Counted from the stretch's first letter, positions 14,231 through 22,491 are shown. The stretch is DNA of 25,195 bases from Lachnoclostridium sp. UBA1241 (GCA_002308955.1 DBWJ01000058.1:3960-29154), one strand, 5' to 3'. A program made the numbers and translations. Notes: a model not told the origin generated them from the sequence alone.

Positions 14231-17182
14231 ATGAGAGATATGGGGACTTTACAGCATCCTAGTTATGAGCGTCTGTACGGGGAAAAACTTACCGATTACA
14301 TGGCGGATGCGCTTATCTTAAGACATAAGAAAACCGGAGCGAGAATCTGCCTCGCTGCGAGCGATGACGAGAACAAGGCATTCTGCATCGGCTTTCGGAC
14401 GCCGCCCGAGAACAGCACGGGCGTGGCGCACATTATTGAGCACTCGGTTTTGAACGGATGCGAGAAGTATCCGCTCAAGGACCCTTTTATGGAGCTTGCG
14501 AAGGGGTCTTTACAGACCTTCTTAAATGCGATCACCTATTCCGACAAGACCATCTATCCGGTTGCGAGCTGCAACGATAAGGACTTTCGGAACCTGGTGG
14601 ACGTTTACATTAACTCGGTATTCCACCCTAACATTTATCGCAATGAACTGATATTCCGTCAGGAAGGCTGGCGTTATCATCTCGAGAAGGAGGACGACCC
14701 GATTACGATCAACGGCGTCGTGTACAGCGAGATGAAGGGCAGCTTCTCGGATGCCGAGAACCAGTTTTATCAGGAACTGTCGGCGGCGCTTTACCCGGGG
14801 CACATCTACGGGAACTGTTCGGGCGGTCGTCCGGAGAACATTCCGGACCTTACCTATGAGCAATTTCTTGATTTCCACCGCCGCTATTATCATCCGAGCA
14901 ACAGCTATATCTACCTGTACGGCGATATGGATATGGCGGAGTATCTTGACTACCTTGACCGCGAGTATCTGAGCCACTACGATTACCGGCCGGTGGATTC
15001 AGAGATTCCGCTTATCAAGGACCTCGGATGCCTTACGCATACTTACGAGTACGGCATCGGCGAGGACGAAGAGGAGAAGGGGCATGACTTCCTCGGCTTC
15101 GCTATGAAGCTTGACGAGGAAGACCCGCTTCGTATAGCGGGGTTCGAAGCTTTAACGCATGTGATGTTCAATGCGCCCGGCGCTTTGGTGAAGCAGGCTT
15201 TGATTGACGCCGGAATCGGTGAGGATATTCAGTGCTATATCGATACGGACTTAAGACAGCCCGCATTTATTGTGGCGGCCAGGGGAGCCGACGGCGGCAG
15301 GGCGGACGAATTCTACGATATCCTGATGCGTGAATCCGAGAGGCTCGCGACGGAGGGAATCAATAAGAATACACTTCGCAGCTACCTTGCCACGAGCGAA
15401 TTCGGTATCCGCGAATCCTCGATCGATAAGACGATGCGAGGCCTCTATCTCTGCTGGACGATGCTTCCGAGCTGGCTCCATGACGACAATGCGGCATTCC
15501 GCTTCTGCCATCCGATCCGCCAGTACCGTAAGCTGATGGATCTGATTGATACCGATTACTTCGAGAAGATGCTCCGTGAGACGATTCTTTCGCATAAGCA
15601 CGAGCTCCGTGTAAAAGGCCTTGCGCGCCACGGCGTTACGGAAGCCCAGGAGGCGGCGCTTACGGAGAAGCTTAAAGCGTACAAGGAAAGCCTCACGAAG
15701 GAGCAGATTGACAAGCTCATTAAGGATACCGAGGCGCTCCGCATCTACCAGGAGACGCCGGATAAGCCGGAGGACCTCAAGAAGATCCCGCTTCTTTCGA
15801 TTTCCGACATCCGAAAGGAAGCGAAGCAGTTCCCGGTTACGAAGAGTGAAGCCGGCGGTGTTCCGGTGATTCATTATGACACTGCGACAAATGACATAGT
15901 ATACTTAAGACTCATCGTCGATATGACCGACCTTCCGGAAGCAGAGCTTCCTTACCTCGGTCTGTTCAGTTCGGCGCTGCTTCGCATGGATACGACGAAG
16001 CACGGCTACGTCGAGCTGAATGACGAGATGCGGCTTCATGTCGGGGACATGTGGTCGGGCATCGACACATTTTCCGACAGTACTGACTACCGGCGCTTCA
16101 AGGGCGTGCTTTCGCACTATGTGAAGGCAATCTCGGAAGAAATGCCGAATGCGCTCAAGTACTTCACTGAGATGATTGTCGATACGGACTTCTCGGATAA
16201 GAAGCGGCTTAAGGAAATCCTGCAGGAGGACAGAAGCGGTGCCCGTTCGGGCATGGTGAGCGCGGGAAATTCCTTCGCAAGACGCGAATGCACATCCTCG
16301 TTCCAGGCGCAGGAGTACTTCATGAGACAGGCAACCGGATACGGCCGTTACGAGTCCTATGTGGATATCCTGGAGCATTTCGACGAGCGTGCGGACGAGG
16401 TGATCAAACATCTGAACGGCATCAAGGCGTATGCGCTAGTGAAGGAGCGTTTCACATTTGCCGTAACAGCAGATCTGAATAACTTCAATAAGACAGTCGC
16501 ATTGCTGCCCGGATTCCTTGAAACGCTCAAGGCGGACCCGGCGGCAGCTGTTCCGACGCCTTCAGCGAAGCTTCCGTGGGAGGGCGGCTATACGCTTACT
16601 CCGAACCGCGAGGCCATCACTTTCGGCGGCCGCGTGAACTATGCGGCGCAGGCCGGCAACTATAAGTCCCACGGATTTCAGTCCGGAGGTCACCTGATGG
16701 TGCTTTCGACGATATTAAGCCGCGAGTACCTGTATCAGAACATCCGCGTGAAGGGCGGGGCCTACGGCGCAGGCTGCAACTTTACCCTGTATAACGGCAT
16801 TTTCGCGGTGGCTACCTACCGCGATCCGAACCTCGGAAGGACTTACGACGTGTACCGCGGCATGCCCGAATTCGTACGGAACCTGAATCTTGACGAAAGG
16901 GAACTTACGAAGTTCGTCATCGGAACGATCAGCGGAATGGACCGGCCGAAGTCGGCATTTGACGCGGGAGAACATGCGGTCAACGACTTCTTCCTCGGCA
17001 TTTCCGAAGAACAGGTACAGAAGATCTGGGACGAGGTGCTGACGGTTACGAACGAAAAGTTAAGAGCCCAGGCGGACCTTGTGGAGCAGACGCTTAACGA
17101 GGGCCACGTCGCGTGCTTCGGCGGCGAGGGCAATGTGAAGCAGGAATCTTCGCTTTTCGATGTTGTGAAAGGATTACAGTAA
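14231..17182 (+). CDS. M16C (PreP-like) zinc metallopeptidase
   Basis: 983 residues, the usual length for the presequence protease/Cym1 type of the insulinase family: two homologous halves joined by a linker enclose a chamber that degrades peptides. The inverted zinc motif HIIEH is at 67-71 (H67, E70, H71), and the distal ligand is E167 in VVYSEMKGSF. GGAYGAGCNF near the C-terminus is the conserved substrate-binding strand of the second half. ATG 14231 is chosen because AAAGGGA lies 10 nt upstream; the upstream in-frame TTG at 14153 overlaps the -10 box. There is no signal peptide, so it is cytoplasmic. Its stop TAA shares an A with the era ATG. Confidence 0.93.
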   Translation: MRDMGTLQHPSYERLYGEKLTDYMADALILRHKKTGARICLAASDDENKAFCIGFRTPPENSTGVAHIIEHSVLNGCEKYPLKDPFMELAKGSLQTFLNAITYSDKTIYPVASCNDKDFRNLVDVYINSVFHPNIYRNELIFRQEGWRYHLEKEDDPITINGVVYSEMKGSFSDAENQFYQELSAALYPGHIYGNCSGGRPENIPDLTYEQFLDFHRRYYHPSNSYIYLYGDMDMAEYLDYLDREYLSHYDYRPVDSEIPLIKDLGCLTHTYEYGIGEDEEEKGHDFLGFAMKLDEEDPLRIAGFEALTHVMFNAPGALVKQALIDAGIGEDIQCYIDTDLRQPAFIVAARGADGGRADEFYDILMRESERLATEGINKNTLRSYLATSEFGIRESSIDKTMRGLYLCWTMLPSWLHDDNAAFRFCHPIRQYRKLMDLIDTDYFEKMLRETILSHKHELRVKGLARHGVTEAQEAALTEKLKAYKESLTKEQIDKLIKDTEALRIYQETPDKPEDLKKIPLLSISDIRKEAKQFPVTKSEAGGVPVIHYDTATNDIVYLRLIVDMTDLPEAELPYLGLFSSALLRMDTTKHGYVELNDEMRLHVGDMWSGIDTFSDSTDYRRFKGVLSHYVKAISEEMPNALKYFTEMIVDTDFSDKKRLKEILQEDRSGARSGMVSAGNSFARRECTSSFQAQEYFMRQATGYGRYESYVDILEHFDERADEVIKHLNGIKAYALVKERFTFAVTADLNNFNKTVALLPGFLETLKADPAAAVPTPSAKLPWEGGYTLTPNREAITFGGRVNYAAQAGNYKSHGFQSGGHLMVLSTILSREYLYQNIRVKGGAYGAGCNFTLYNGIFAVATYRDPNLGRTYDVYRGMPEFVRNLNLDERELTKFVIGTISGMDRPKSAFDAGEHAVNDFFLGISEEQVQKIWDEVLTVTNEKLRAQADLVEQTLNEGHVACFGGEGNVKQESSLFDVVKGLQ

Positions 17183-18096
17183 TGGACGGAAAGAGTTTTA
17201 AATCCGGATTCGTCGCTTTGGTGGGGCGGCCGAACGTCGGGAAATCAACGTTGATGAACCGCCTGATCGGACAGAAGATTGCCATTACGTCTTCGAAGCC
17301 GCAGACGACCAGAAACCGCATCCAGACCGTTTACACGGACGAGCGGGGGCAGATCATCTTCCTCGATACGCCGGGCATCCACAAATCGAAGAACAAGCTC
17401 GGCAAATTCATGGTAGAGACGGCGGAGAGCACCTTCACCGATGCCGATCTGATTCTGTGGCTCGTGGAGCCGACCAACTACATCGGCGCGGGCGAGCAAT
17501 ACATCCTTGAGAAGCTGAAGGCCTGCGGGACGCCGGTAATCCTCATCATCAACAAGATTGACACGGTGAAGAAAGAGGAACTGCTCACATTTATCGCAAC
17601 GTATTCGAAAGAGATGGAATTCGCGGAGATCGTGCCGGTGTCGGCGCTCAAGGGGCAGAACACCGATCATCTGACCGATGTGTTGTTCCGGTACCTTGAG
17701 GAGGGGCCGATGTACTTCGACGAGGACACGGTAACCGACCAGCCCGAGCGGCAGATTGCGGCCGAAATGATCCGCGAGAAGGCGCTCCGGAACCTTTCGG
17801 ACGAGGTGCCCCACGGCATCGCCGTAACAATTGAGAAGATGCACGAGCGGCCGGGCGGACATCTGATCGACATCGAGGCGACAATCATCTGCGAGCGGGA
17901 TTCCCACAAGGGAATCATCATCGGAAAGCAGGGCTCGATGCTCAAAAAGATCGGCCAGGACGCCCGCAAAGAAATAGAAATGATGGTGGGCTGCAAGGTC
18001 AACCTGCAGCTCTGGGTAAAGGTTAAGAAGGACTGGCGCGACAGCGACGTAATGCTGAAGAATTACGGCTATGTGAGCCACGACGAGGACGAGTAA
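17182..18096 (+). CDS. era: GTPase Era
   Basis: Era is an essential GTPase that binds the 3' end of 16S rRNA and assists 30S subunit maturation. The 304 residues show all motifs: P-loop GRPNVGKST (residues 14-22), DTPGIHKSKNKLGKFM for G3 and the switch that follows, NKID for G4 and SALKG for G5. The C-terminal KH domain has GIIIGKQGSMLKKIG. The ATG overlaps the TAA of the preceding peptidase (TAATG), with AAAGGA 8 nt upstream inside that gene, so translation is probably coupled. Era next to recO is a common Firmicutes arrangement. Confidence 0.97.
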   Translation: MDGKSFKSGFVALVGRPNVGKSTLMNRLIGQKIAITSSKPQTTRNRIQTVYTDERGQIIFLDTPGIHKSKNKLGKFMVETAESTFTDADLILWLVEPTNYIGAGEQYILEKLKACGTPVILIINKIDTVKKEELLTFIATYSKEMEFAEIVPVSALKGQNTDHLTDVLFRYLEEGPMYFDEDTVTDQPERQIAAEMIREKALRNLSDEVPHGIAVTIEKMHERPGGHLIDIEATIICERDSHKGIIIGKQGSMLKKIGQDARKEIEMMVGCKVNLQLWVKVKKDWRDSDVMLKNYGYVSHDEDE

Positions 18097-18159
18097 GTAC
18101 GGCAAATGCCACGGCGCCTGCTGTGGCCGGATGAATTCTTGAAGGGAGGAACCTGACGG

Positions 18160-18948
18160 GTGGACCAGATAATTCTCACAGGCATGGTTTTGGAAACGTC
18201 TCCGTCGGGTGACTACGACCGAAGACTTGTGATCCTGACGAGGGAGCGGGGGAAGATTGTCGCATTTGCCAAAGGGGCAAGGCGGCAGGGAAGCACGCTT
18301 CTCGCCTGCTCGCAGCCGTTCACCTTCGCGAAGTTTAGGATGGTGGAAGGCCGATCCGCGTACAATGTGACCGGGCTTGAGGGCATCCGCTTCTTCCCGG
18401 AGCTTTCGCAGGATGTGGAGCTTACATGCTATGGCTTTTACATGTGCGAGTTTGCCGAGCACATGACCGAGGAGAACAACGACGAGTCGCGTGTGCTGAC
18501 GCTTTTATATCAGTCCCTTCGGGCGCTGACGAACCCGAATATCGGACCGAAGCTTGCGCGGGTCATATTCGCCCTGAAGATGCTATATCTGAACGGCGAG
18601 GGGCCGCAGACCGAGCAGTGCGTTAGGTGCCGCAACAAGACCGGCCCGTTCGTGTTCAGCGTCCGTTCGGGCGGCTGTGTCTGCGCCAAATGCGCCGGCG
18701 ACGATTTCGACCCGTCGGTCAGGCGGGAGAAGGAACTCCGCCTCGGCATCGCGGACAATGATTTTTATAACCTGAACGAGTCGACGTGGTACGCGATCCG
18801 CTATATCGGCGCGACACCGGCGGAGAAACTGTATCATTTTACGCTGAGCGAGGAGGTTCTTAGGGAACTGACGACGGTGACGGACGCGTTTGTGCGGGAG
18901 TATGTGAAGCATACGTTTAAGAGTCTTGCATTTCTGGAGACGCTGTGA
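18160..18948 (+). CDS. recO: DNA repair protein RecO
   Basis: RecO loads RecA onto SSB-coated single strands together with RecR (RecFOR pathway). The 262 residues start at GTG 18160, with GGAGGA 9 nt upstream. The N-terminal OB fold (about 1-80) opens with the family's LTGMVLETSPSGDYDRRLVILT. The helical domain contains a four-cysteine zinc site of the form CVRC, about 20 residues, then CAKC (the intervening VC adds a fifth Cys). The gene is 63 bp after era, with no terminator between, in a standard era-recO pair. Confidence 0.95.
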   Translation: MDQIILTGMVLETSPSGDYDRRLVILTRERGKIVAFAKGARRQGSTLLACSQPFTFAKFRMVEGRSAYNVTGLEGIRFFPELSQDVELTCYGFYMCEFAEHMTEENNDESRVLTLLYQSLRALTNPNIGPKLARVIFALKMLYLNGEGPQTEQCVRCRNKTGPFVFSVRSGGCVCAKCAGDDFDPSVRREKELRLGIADNDFYNLNESTWYAIRYIGATPAEKLYHFTLSEEVLRELTTVTDAFVREYVKHTFKSLAFLETL

Positions 18949-18954
18949 GCGGAG

Positions 18955-18982
18955 ATCGAAAATCGAAAATCGAAACGTTTCG
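18955..18982. repeat. Three 7-bp direct repeats merging into a 12-bp palindrome
   Basis: ATCGAAA occurs three times head-to-tail (18955-18975). The last unit overlaps the perfect palindrome CGAAACGTTTCG (18971-18982). It lies between the convergent ends of recO and the membrane protein gene at 19074. The function is unknown. Confidence 0.85.
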
Positions 18983-19006
18983 AGTGGCACTTTCGGACAC
19001 TCTGTG

Positions 19007-19048
19007 GAAAACAAAGAACGGGGGCATCCTTTGCGGACGCTCCCGTTC
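19007..19048 (-). terminator. Terminator of the sigma/anti-sigma operon
   Basis: On the minus strand a long, slightly imperfect hairpin (plus-strand arms 19016-19029 and 19036-19048, GAACGGG against CCCGTTC at the base) is followed by TTTGTTTT. It is 25 bp past the stop at 19074. recO may use the same stem from the other side, but it lacks a T tract there. Confidence 0.8.
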
Positions 19049-19073
19049 GTTCGTATGGAGATAAAGAAAATGT

Positions 19074-20024
19074 TTACTTGCCGAAGCTGTTCATCCAGTC
19101 ATAGATGACGGTGTTGGCTTTGTCCTGCTCGTCCGCGCGGTAGCGGATGGTGAGATGGTACTCGACCTTGTCCTCCGCCCAGATGTATTCTTTCTGCACA
19201 TATCCGGGGTCAAAGGCGGGGTGATCCTCCGTGATAACCTGGAACGCGCGGTCGTTCATGACTTCAACTGCGGGGGTAAGCTGCGTGTTCGGAGCGGTAA
19301 CCAGCTGAACGGCCCGGGGTTCCGGAACTGCTTCCGAAATCATGTAATCCGTCAGAATGATGAACATATCGCTGAAATAGTATTTGGCGTTAATGGACAC
19401 GCATCCGAGTTCAAAATCAGGCTCGATATCCGTATCCGGAATCCAGTTGTCATCCGATCCGAGAGCGCAAACGTAAATCCAGTCCGGGGTATTATCCTGA
19501 ACAAATCCCGGAATTACAATCTTATCATAGCCGATGTAGGTGGCTGCGTCTTCCATCGTGTCGAAATTCTGTACATGCTCGAACGGAGGAAGAGTACAGT
19601 CCGTAGAGATGCCCAGGGTACCGTTTCTCCGGTCGGGATACGAGAACTCCACGCCGCGCGAACGCTGCCAGTACTCATACATGTATGCCGTAGAATTCGT
19701 CACATCGCCGGTGAAGGCAGTAAGCGGAAGACGCATATCCTCGTTCGGCTCGAAGAAATAGGTCGCATTGCCTTCCGGATCCTGTCCGGTCGTAACGGAA
19801 CCGCTGTTCCGAAAGATTCCGGACGCGTACGCGGCGACACTGCCGAGCGCGAGAACCATGCAGGCGGCGAGGACGATTATGAGCCGGCGTCTTGCAGGTC
19901 TTCCTGCCTTTGTAATTTCGGTAAGTTTAGAAGTGCTTCCCGGGGCATTCCGAAGCTGCTCGGTTTCCCGAAGCATTGCCTCGTCAGCGTCGCCGATGGC
20001 CTTCAGTAATTGATCTCTATTCAT
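19074..20024 (-). CDS. Single-pass membrane protein, probable anti-sigma factor
   Basis: 316 residues with a 45-residue cytoplasmic N-terminus, one membrane helix at about 47-67 (LIIVLAACMVLALGSVAAYA) and a large extracytoplasmic domain of about 245 residues with no recognised fold. Its ATG overlaps the stop of the ECF sigma gene by 8 bp (ATGAATAG), with AAGGAGG 6 nt upstream. This is the classic gene order for a membrane anti-sigma factor that binds its sigma through the short N-terminus. No zinc-binding HxxxCxxC motif is present, so it is not a ZAS-type anti-sigma. The ectodomain may be the sensor. The role is inferred mainly from context. Confidence 0.75.
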   Translation of the reverse strand: MNRDQLLKAIGDADEAMLRETEQLRNAPGSTSKLTEITKAGRPARRRLIIVLAACMVLALGSVAAYASGIFRNSGSVTTGQDPEGNATYFFEPNEDMRLPLTAFTGDVTNSTAYMYEYWQRSRGVEFSYPDRRNGTLGISTDCTLPPFEHVQNFDTMEDAATYIGYDKIVIPGFVQDNTPDWIYVCALGSDDNWIPDTDIEPDFELGCVSINAKYYFSDMFIILTDYMISEAVPEPRAVQLVTAPNTQLTPAVEVMNDRAFQVITEDHPAFDPGYVQKEYIWAEDKVEYHLTIRYRADEQDKANTVIYDWMNSFGK

Positions 20025-20577
20025 ACAAGCCCTCCTTTTTCAAAAACGCTTTGAGTTTCCGGCGCATGCGGTGAAGCATACTCTTGGCCTTCGATTCGCT
20101 CATCCCGCAGTAGGACGCCGTTTCTTTGAGAGAGTCAAAATAGAAATACCGTCCGAGGAACAGATGTCTGGCATCCGGCGGCAGGTCTTTTAGGAACCGG
20201 GCTATCGCCTCTTTTAGCAGGTTGTCATCCGGTCCCGGCACCGCCGGGGTTTCCGATTCGATGACCTCGCCGAGTTCCTCATAGGAAACCGTGTATTCCG
20301 AGCCCTGGCGTTTCTCCCGCCTCAGGTACCTAAGCCGGTCAATCGCCTTCTGCCTTGTAATCTTACAGAGGTATGCGGAGAGGACTTCCGGACGGTAGTC
20401 CGGCATGGAATTCCACGCTGTGTGATAGGTGTCGTTCACAACCTCTTCCGCATCCTGCCTGTCCCCCACAATCTGCAAGGCTATCTTCATCAGGTAGCGC
20501 TGATAGCGGTCCATCGTCTCCGAAATGGCGCGCTCGTCACGGCGAAAATACAATTCGATTATTTCTGCATCCGTCAT
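20017..20577 (-). CDS. ECF-type RNA polymerase sigma factor
   Basis: 186 residues with the two ECF domains. Sigma-2 spans about 10-90 (YLMKIALQIVGDRQDAEEVVNDTYHTAW and then ITRQKAIDRLRYLRR for -10 recognition). A short acidic linker (about 95-118) precedes sigma-4 at about 122-178, whose helix-turn-helix is SLKETASYCGMSESKAKSMLHRMRRKLK. GGAGG is 8 nt before the ATG. It redirects RNA polymerase to a small regulon; the target promoters are unknown. It is cotranscribed with the overlapping membrane protein that probably restrains it. Confidence 0.93.
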   Translation of the reverse strand: MTDAEIIELYFRRDERAISETMDRYQRYLMKIALQIVGDRQDAEEVVNDTYHTAWNSMPDYRPEVLSAYLCKITRQKAIDRLRYLRREKRQGSEYTVSYEELGEVIESETPAVPGPDDNLLKEAIARFLKDLPPDARHLFLGRYFYFDSLKETASYCGMSESKAKSMLHRMRRKLKAFLKKEGLYE

Positions 20578-20683
20578 GTAATCTGCCTCCGTTTTTTCTC
20601 CCTCACACTATTATGCGACAGGGGAGCGGGATTGGTTGCACGGGGTTTGAAAAAGTCGGTTGTCAGACTGACTTCCGGTTACG

Positions 20684-20713
20684 ATTATACGCCTCATGAT
20701 GTCTTCCTGGCAA
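20684..20713 (-). promoter_or_regulatory. Promoter of the sigma/anti-sigma operon
   Basis: On the minus strand there is TTGCCA (20708-20713), an 18-nt spacer and TATAAT (20684-20689), giving a leader of about 100 nt. The leader contains the small palindrome GTCAGACTGAC (20662-20672). It is a SigA-type promoter; no clear autoregulated ECF promoter was found. Confidence 0.6.
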
Positions 20714-20728
20714 TTCGGAAAATGTGAC

Positions 20729-20756
20729 TTGTATTTTCGGGGCGATATGGTATTGT
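20729..20756 (+). promoter_or_regulatory. Promoter of the GH43 gene
   Basis: TTGTAT (20729-20734), a 16-nt spacer and TATTGT (20751-20756), 15 bp from the divergent sigma-operon promoter. AAAAGGAG (20774-20781) precedes the ATG at 20789. Confidence 0.55.
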
Positions 20757-20788
20757 AAAAATGCAGGAAACAAAAAAGGAGAACCGGA

Positions 20789-21715
20789 ATGGCAGAGTTT
20801 AAGCATAAGAACCCGATTATTACTTCGATTTATACGGCTGACCCTGCGCCGATGGTGTACGGCGACACGCTGTACCTCTATACGACGCACGACGAGGATC
20901 AGCTGATCAATGATTTCTATACAATGTTCGACTGGAGATGCTACTCCACGAAGGACATGGTGAACTGGATCGACCATGGTAAGATTTTCAGCCTTTCGGA
21001 CATCGAATGGGCGGATGACCGCGCATGGGCGCCGCAGTGCATTGCGAGAAATGGGAAGTTCTACCTGTACTGCCCCGTGCATAAGATTAACGGCGGCATG
21101 GCCATCGCGGTAGGCGTTTCCGACAGTCCGACCGGTCCTTTCAAGGACCTTGGCTACCCGCTCGTTGACGAGGGCGACTGGAACGATATCGACCCGACCG
21201 TATTCATCGATGACGACGGACAGGCATACCTTTATTTCGGCAATCCCGAGCTTCGCTACGTGCTTCTTAACGAGGACATGATTTCCATCGACGAGAAGGT
21301 CGGCGTGCAGAAGATTCCGATGACCGTCGAGTCCTTCGGAAAGGGCAGCCACATGACCGGAACGACCTACGGTGAGGGACCGTGGTTCTATAAGAGAAAC
21401 GGAATCTATTACATGGTATTTGCCGGATTTGCGGAGGGCGAAAAGCGCAATGAGCACTTCGGCTACGCGACGGCGGAAGGCCCGACCGGCCCGTGGAAGT
21501 ATCAGGGCGTTCTGATGGAGGAGGGCCCGTGCTTCACGAACCATCCCGGCCTGTGCGATTTCAAAGGCCACTCCTACCTGTTCTACCATACCGACGAGTT
21601 GCCGGGCGGCAGCCTGTTCCATCGCTCCGTCTGCGTGGCGGAATTCAGGTATAACGAAGACGGAACAATCGACACCATCGAAAAATGCGATGGGGTGGAA
21701 GGAATCGGAGAATAA
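20789..21715 (+). CDS. Glycoside hydrolase family 43, cytoplasmic
   Basis: 308 residues forming a single five-bladed beta-propeller domain. GH43 enzymes invert the anomeric centre of arabinose- and xylose-containing glycans. The catalytic triad is in place: D18 in ADPAP (base), D135 in IDPTVF (pKa modulator) and E196 in YGEGPW (acid). There is no signal peptide and no accessory beta-sandwich, so it should act inside the cell on imported oligosaccharides, as a beta-xylosidase, alpha-arabinofuranosidase or exo-galactanase type; the sequence alone does not decide. It stands alone with no transporter or sugar regulator beside it. The divergent ECF operon shares its upstream region, which might link their control (inference). 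Confidence 0.93.
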   Translation: MAEFKHKNPIITSIYTADPAPMVYGDTLYLYTTHDEDQLINDFYTMFDWRCYSTKDMVNWIDHGKIFSLSDIEWADDRAWAPQCIARNGKFYLYCPVHKINGGMAIAVGVSDSPTGPFKDLGYPLVDEGDWNDIDPTVFIDDDGQAYLYFGNPELRYVLLNEDMISIDEKVGVQKIPMTVESFGKGSHMTGTTYGEGPWFYKRNGIYYMVFAGFAEGEKRNEHFGYATAEGPTGPWKYQGVLMEEGPCFTNHPGLCDFKGHSYLFYHTDELPGGSLFHRSVCVAEFRYNEDGTIDTIEKCDGVEGIGE

Positions 21716-21985
21716 TCCTAAAGTTATGGGGAAAAGCTGAATCATAAAAGGAGAGTAAGTATCTCTAATAGCTTTCTTGGCATTTGACGGAAGAAGAGAT
21801 TGCGCAAAAGATTACTCTTGGAGAAGGACAAGATGACGTAAATGACTGCAAACGGTGAACCCGATGAGTGAAGAGACTGATTTGTTGTAACTATCTTTAC
21901 GCGAAACCATAAAATGTTTAGAATAATGTGTGCAAACAGATTTCTAAACAAGATTGGGTTGATGTTTTGAAAGGAGTTGAAGCAA
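21716..21985 (+). pseudogene. Gap with remnant of a degraded coding sequence
   Basis: This 270-bp stretch carries a good ribosome site (AAAAGGAG, 21747-21754) followed at start-codon distance by ATC instead of ATG. A protein-like frame (21784-21858) reads LTEEEIAQKITLGEGQDD before a stop. Further protein-like pieces continue in other frames (for example GEPDE near 21855-21870). The KITLGEGQ pattern recalls the N-terminus of AlbA_2/divergent-AAA transcriptional regulators, a weak resemblance. I read it as a decayed gene rather than a functional one. Confidence 0.35.
21916..21949. promoter_or_regulatory. Perfect 8-bp dyad upstream of the SHOCT gene
   Basis: GTTTAGAA (21916-21923) and TTCTAAAC (21942-21949) are 18 nt apart and overlap a poor -10-like sequence TAGAAT (21919-21924). 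It might be an operator. The ATG it would control is at 21986. Confidence 0.35.
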
Positions 21986-22305
21986 ATGGGAGGGATAGTT
22001 TACTTTTTTGGCCTCTATTTTTTCTGGTGTTTAATTTGGGGATTTGTTTGTGAAAGTATCGCTAAGAACCGCGGCTATAAGAACGATCATTCTTTTTTGT
22101 GGGGGTTTTCCTTGGAATAATTGGTGTTATTGTTGTATATAGTAAGCCAGTCAGATATGGGAACGATGCCTCAATCTCTGAAAATGAAAAAATTGATGAT
22201 ACCAAGTTTGCAGAGATAAAAGAATACAAAGAGCTCTTGGATTCTGGGATTATTACTCCAGAAGAATTTGAGAAAAAGAAATCAGAATTGTTAGACTTAT
22301 CCTGA
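21986..22305 (+). pseudogene. Frameshifted SHOCT-domain membrane protein
   Basis: From ATG 21986 (AAAGGAG 8 nt upstream) the frame reads MGGIVYFFGLYFFWCLIWGF and on to SFLWGF, then shifts in a T/G-rich run near 22100-22113 and stops at 22120. In the +1 frame the protein continues naturally as FLGIIGVIVVYSKPV, a second hydrophobic helix, an acidic linker and a C-terminal SHOCT motif (YKELLDSGIITPEEFEKKKSELL). One extra T in TTTTCC would restore a protein of about 106 residues. Either the gene is broken, the base was lost in sequencing, or the slip is programmed. SHOCT motifs are oligomerisation or regulatory tails of membrane proteins. The gene is AT-rich compared with its flanks and is followed by its own terminator. 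GTG 22099 would give the C-terminal part alone. Confidence 0.7.
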
Positions 22306-22316
22306 AACCATAATCG

Positions 22317-22349
22317 GAGGGCCTCCTGAAATCAGGAGGCTCTCTTTTT
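22317..22349 (+). terminator. Rho-independent terminator after the SHOCT gene
   Basis: A 12-bp stem (22317-22328 and 22333-22344, GCCTCCTG/CAGGAGGC core with one G-T pair) and a 4-base loop are followed by five T (22345-22349). Confidence 0.92.
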
Positions 22350-22435
22350 ATGTCCATAACCGGTAAAGGAAGAAAGGGCAAAATATTATAGTTCTCCTTA
22401 GAGTATGCAAGATACTTTCTGCGCCAAAAACCAAA

Positions 22436-22464
22436 TTGACACATCGCAAAAAATGTGATAGTAT
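22436..22464 (+). promoter_or_regulatory. Promoter of the HTH/effector-like gene pair
   Basis: TTGACA (22436-22441), a 17-nt spacer and TAGTAT (22459-22464). GGAGG (22481-22485) is 6 nt before the ATG at 22492. Confidence 0.8.
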
Positions 22465-22491
22465 TATGAAAAAGGATCATGGAGGCACAGA

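Noticed and set aside
17245..18462. 405-codon minus-strand frame opposite era and recO
   Set aside because: Both opposing genes have full catalytic motifs; the frame has no start signals and a shadow-type composition.
20578..20788. Autoregulated ECF promoter upstream of the sigma gene
   Set aside because: No convincing AAC-type -35 with a CGT-type -10 was found; a SigA-type promoter explains the operon better.
21742..21951. 69-codon minus-strand frame (hydrophobic) beside the SHOCT gene
   Set aside because: TTG start without a ribosome site and no promoter; it overlaps the decayed plus-strand remnant and the dyad.
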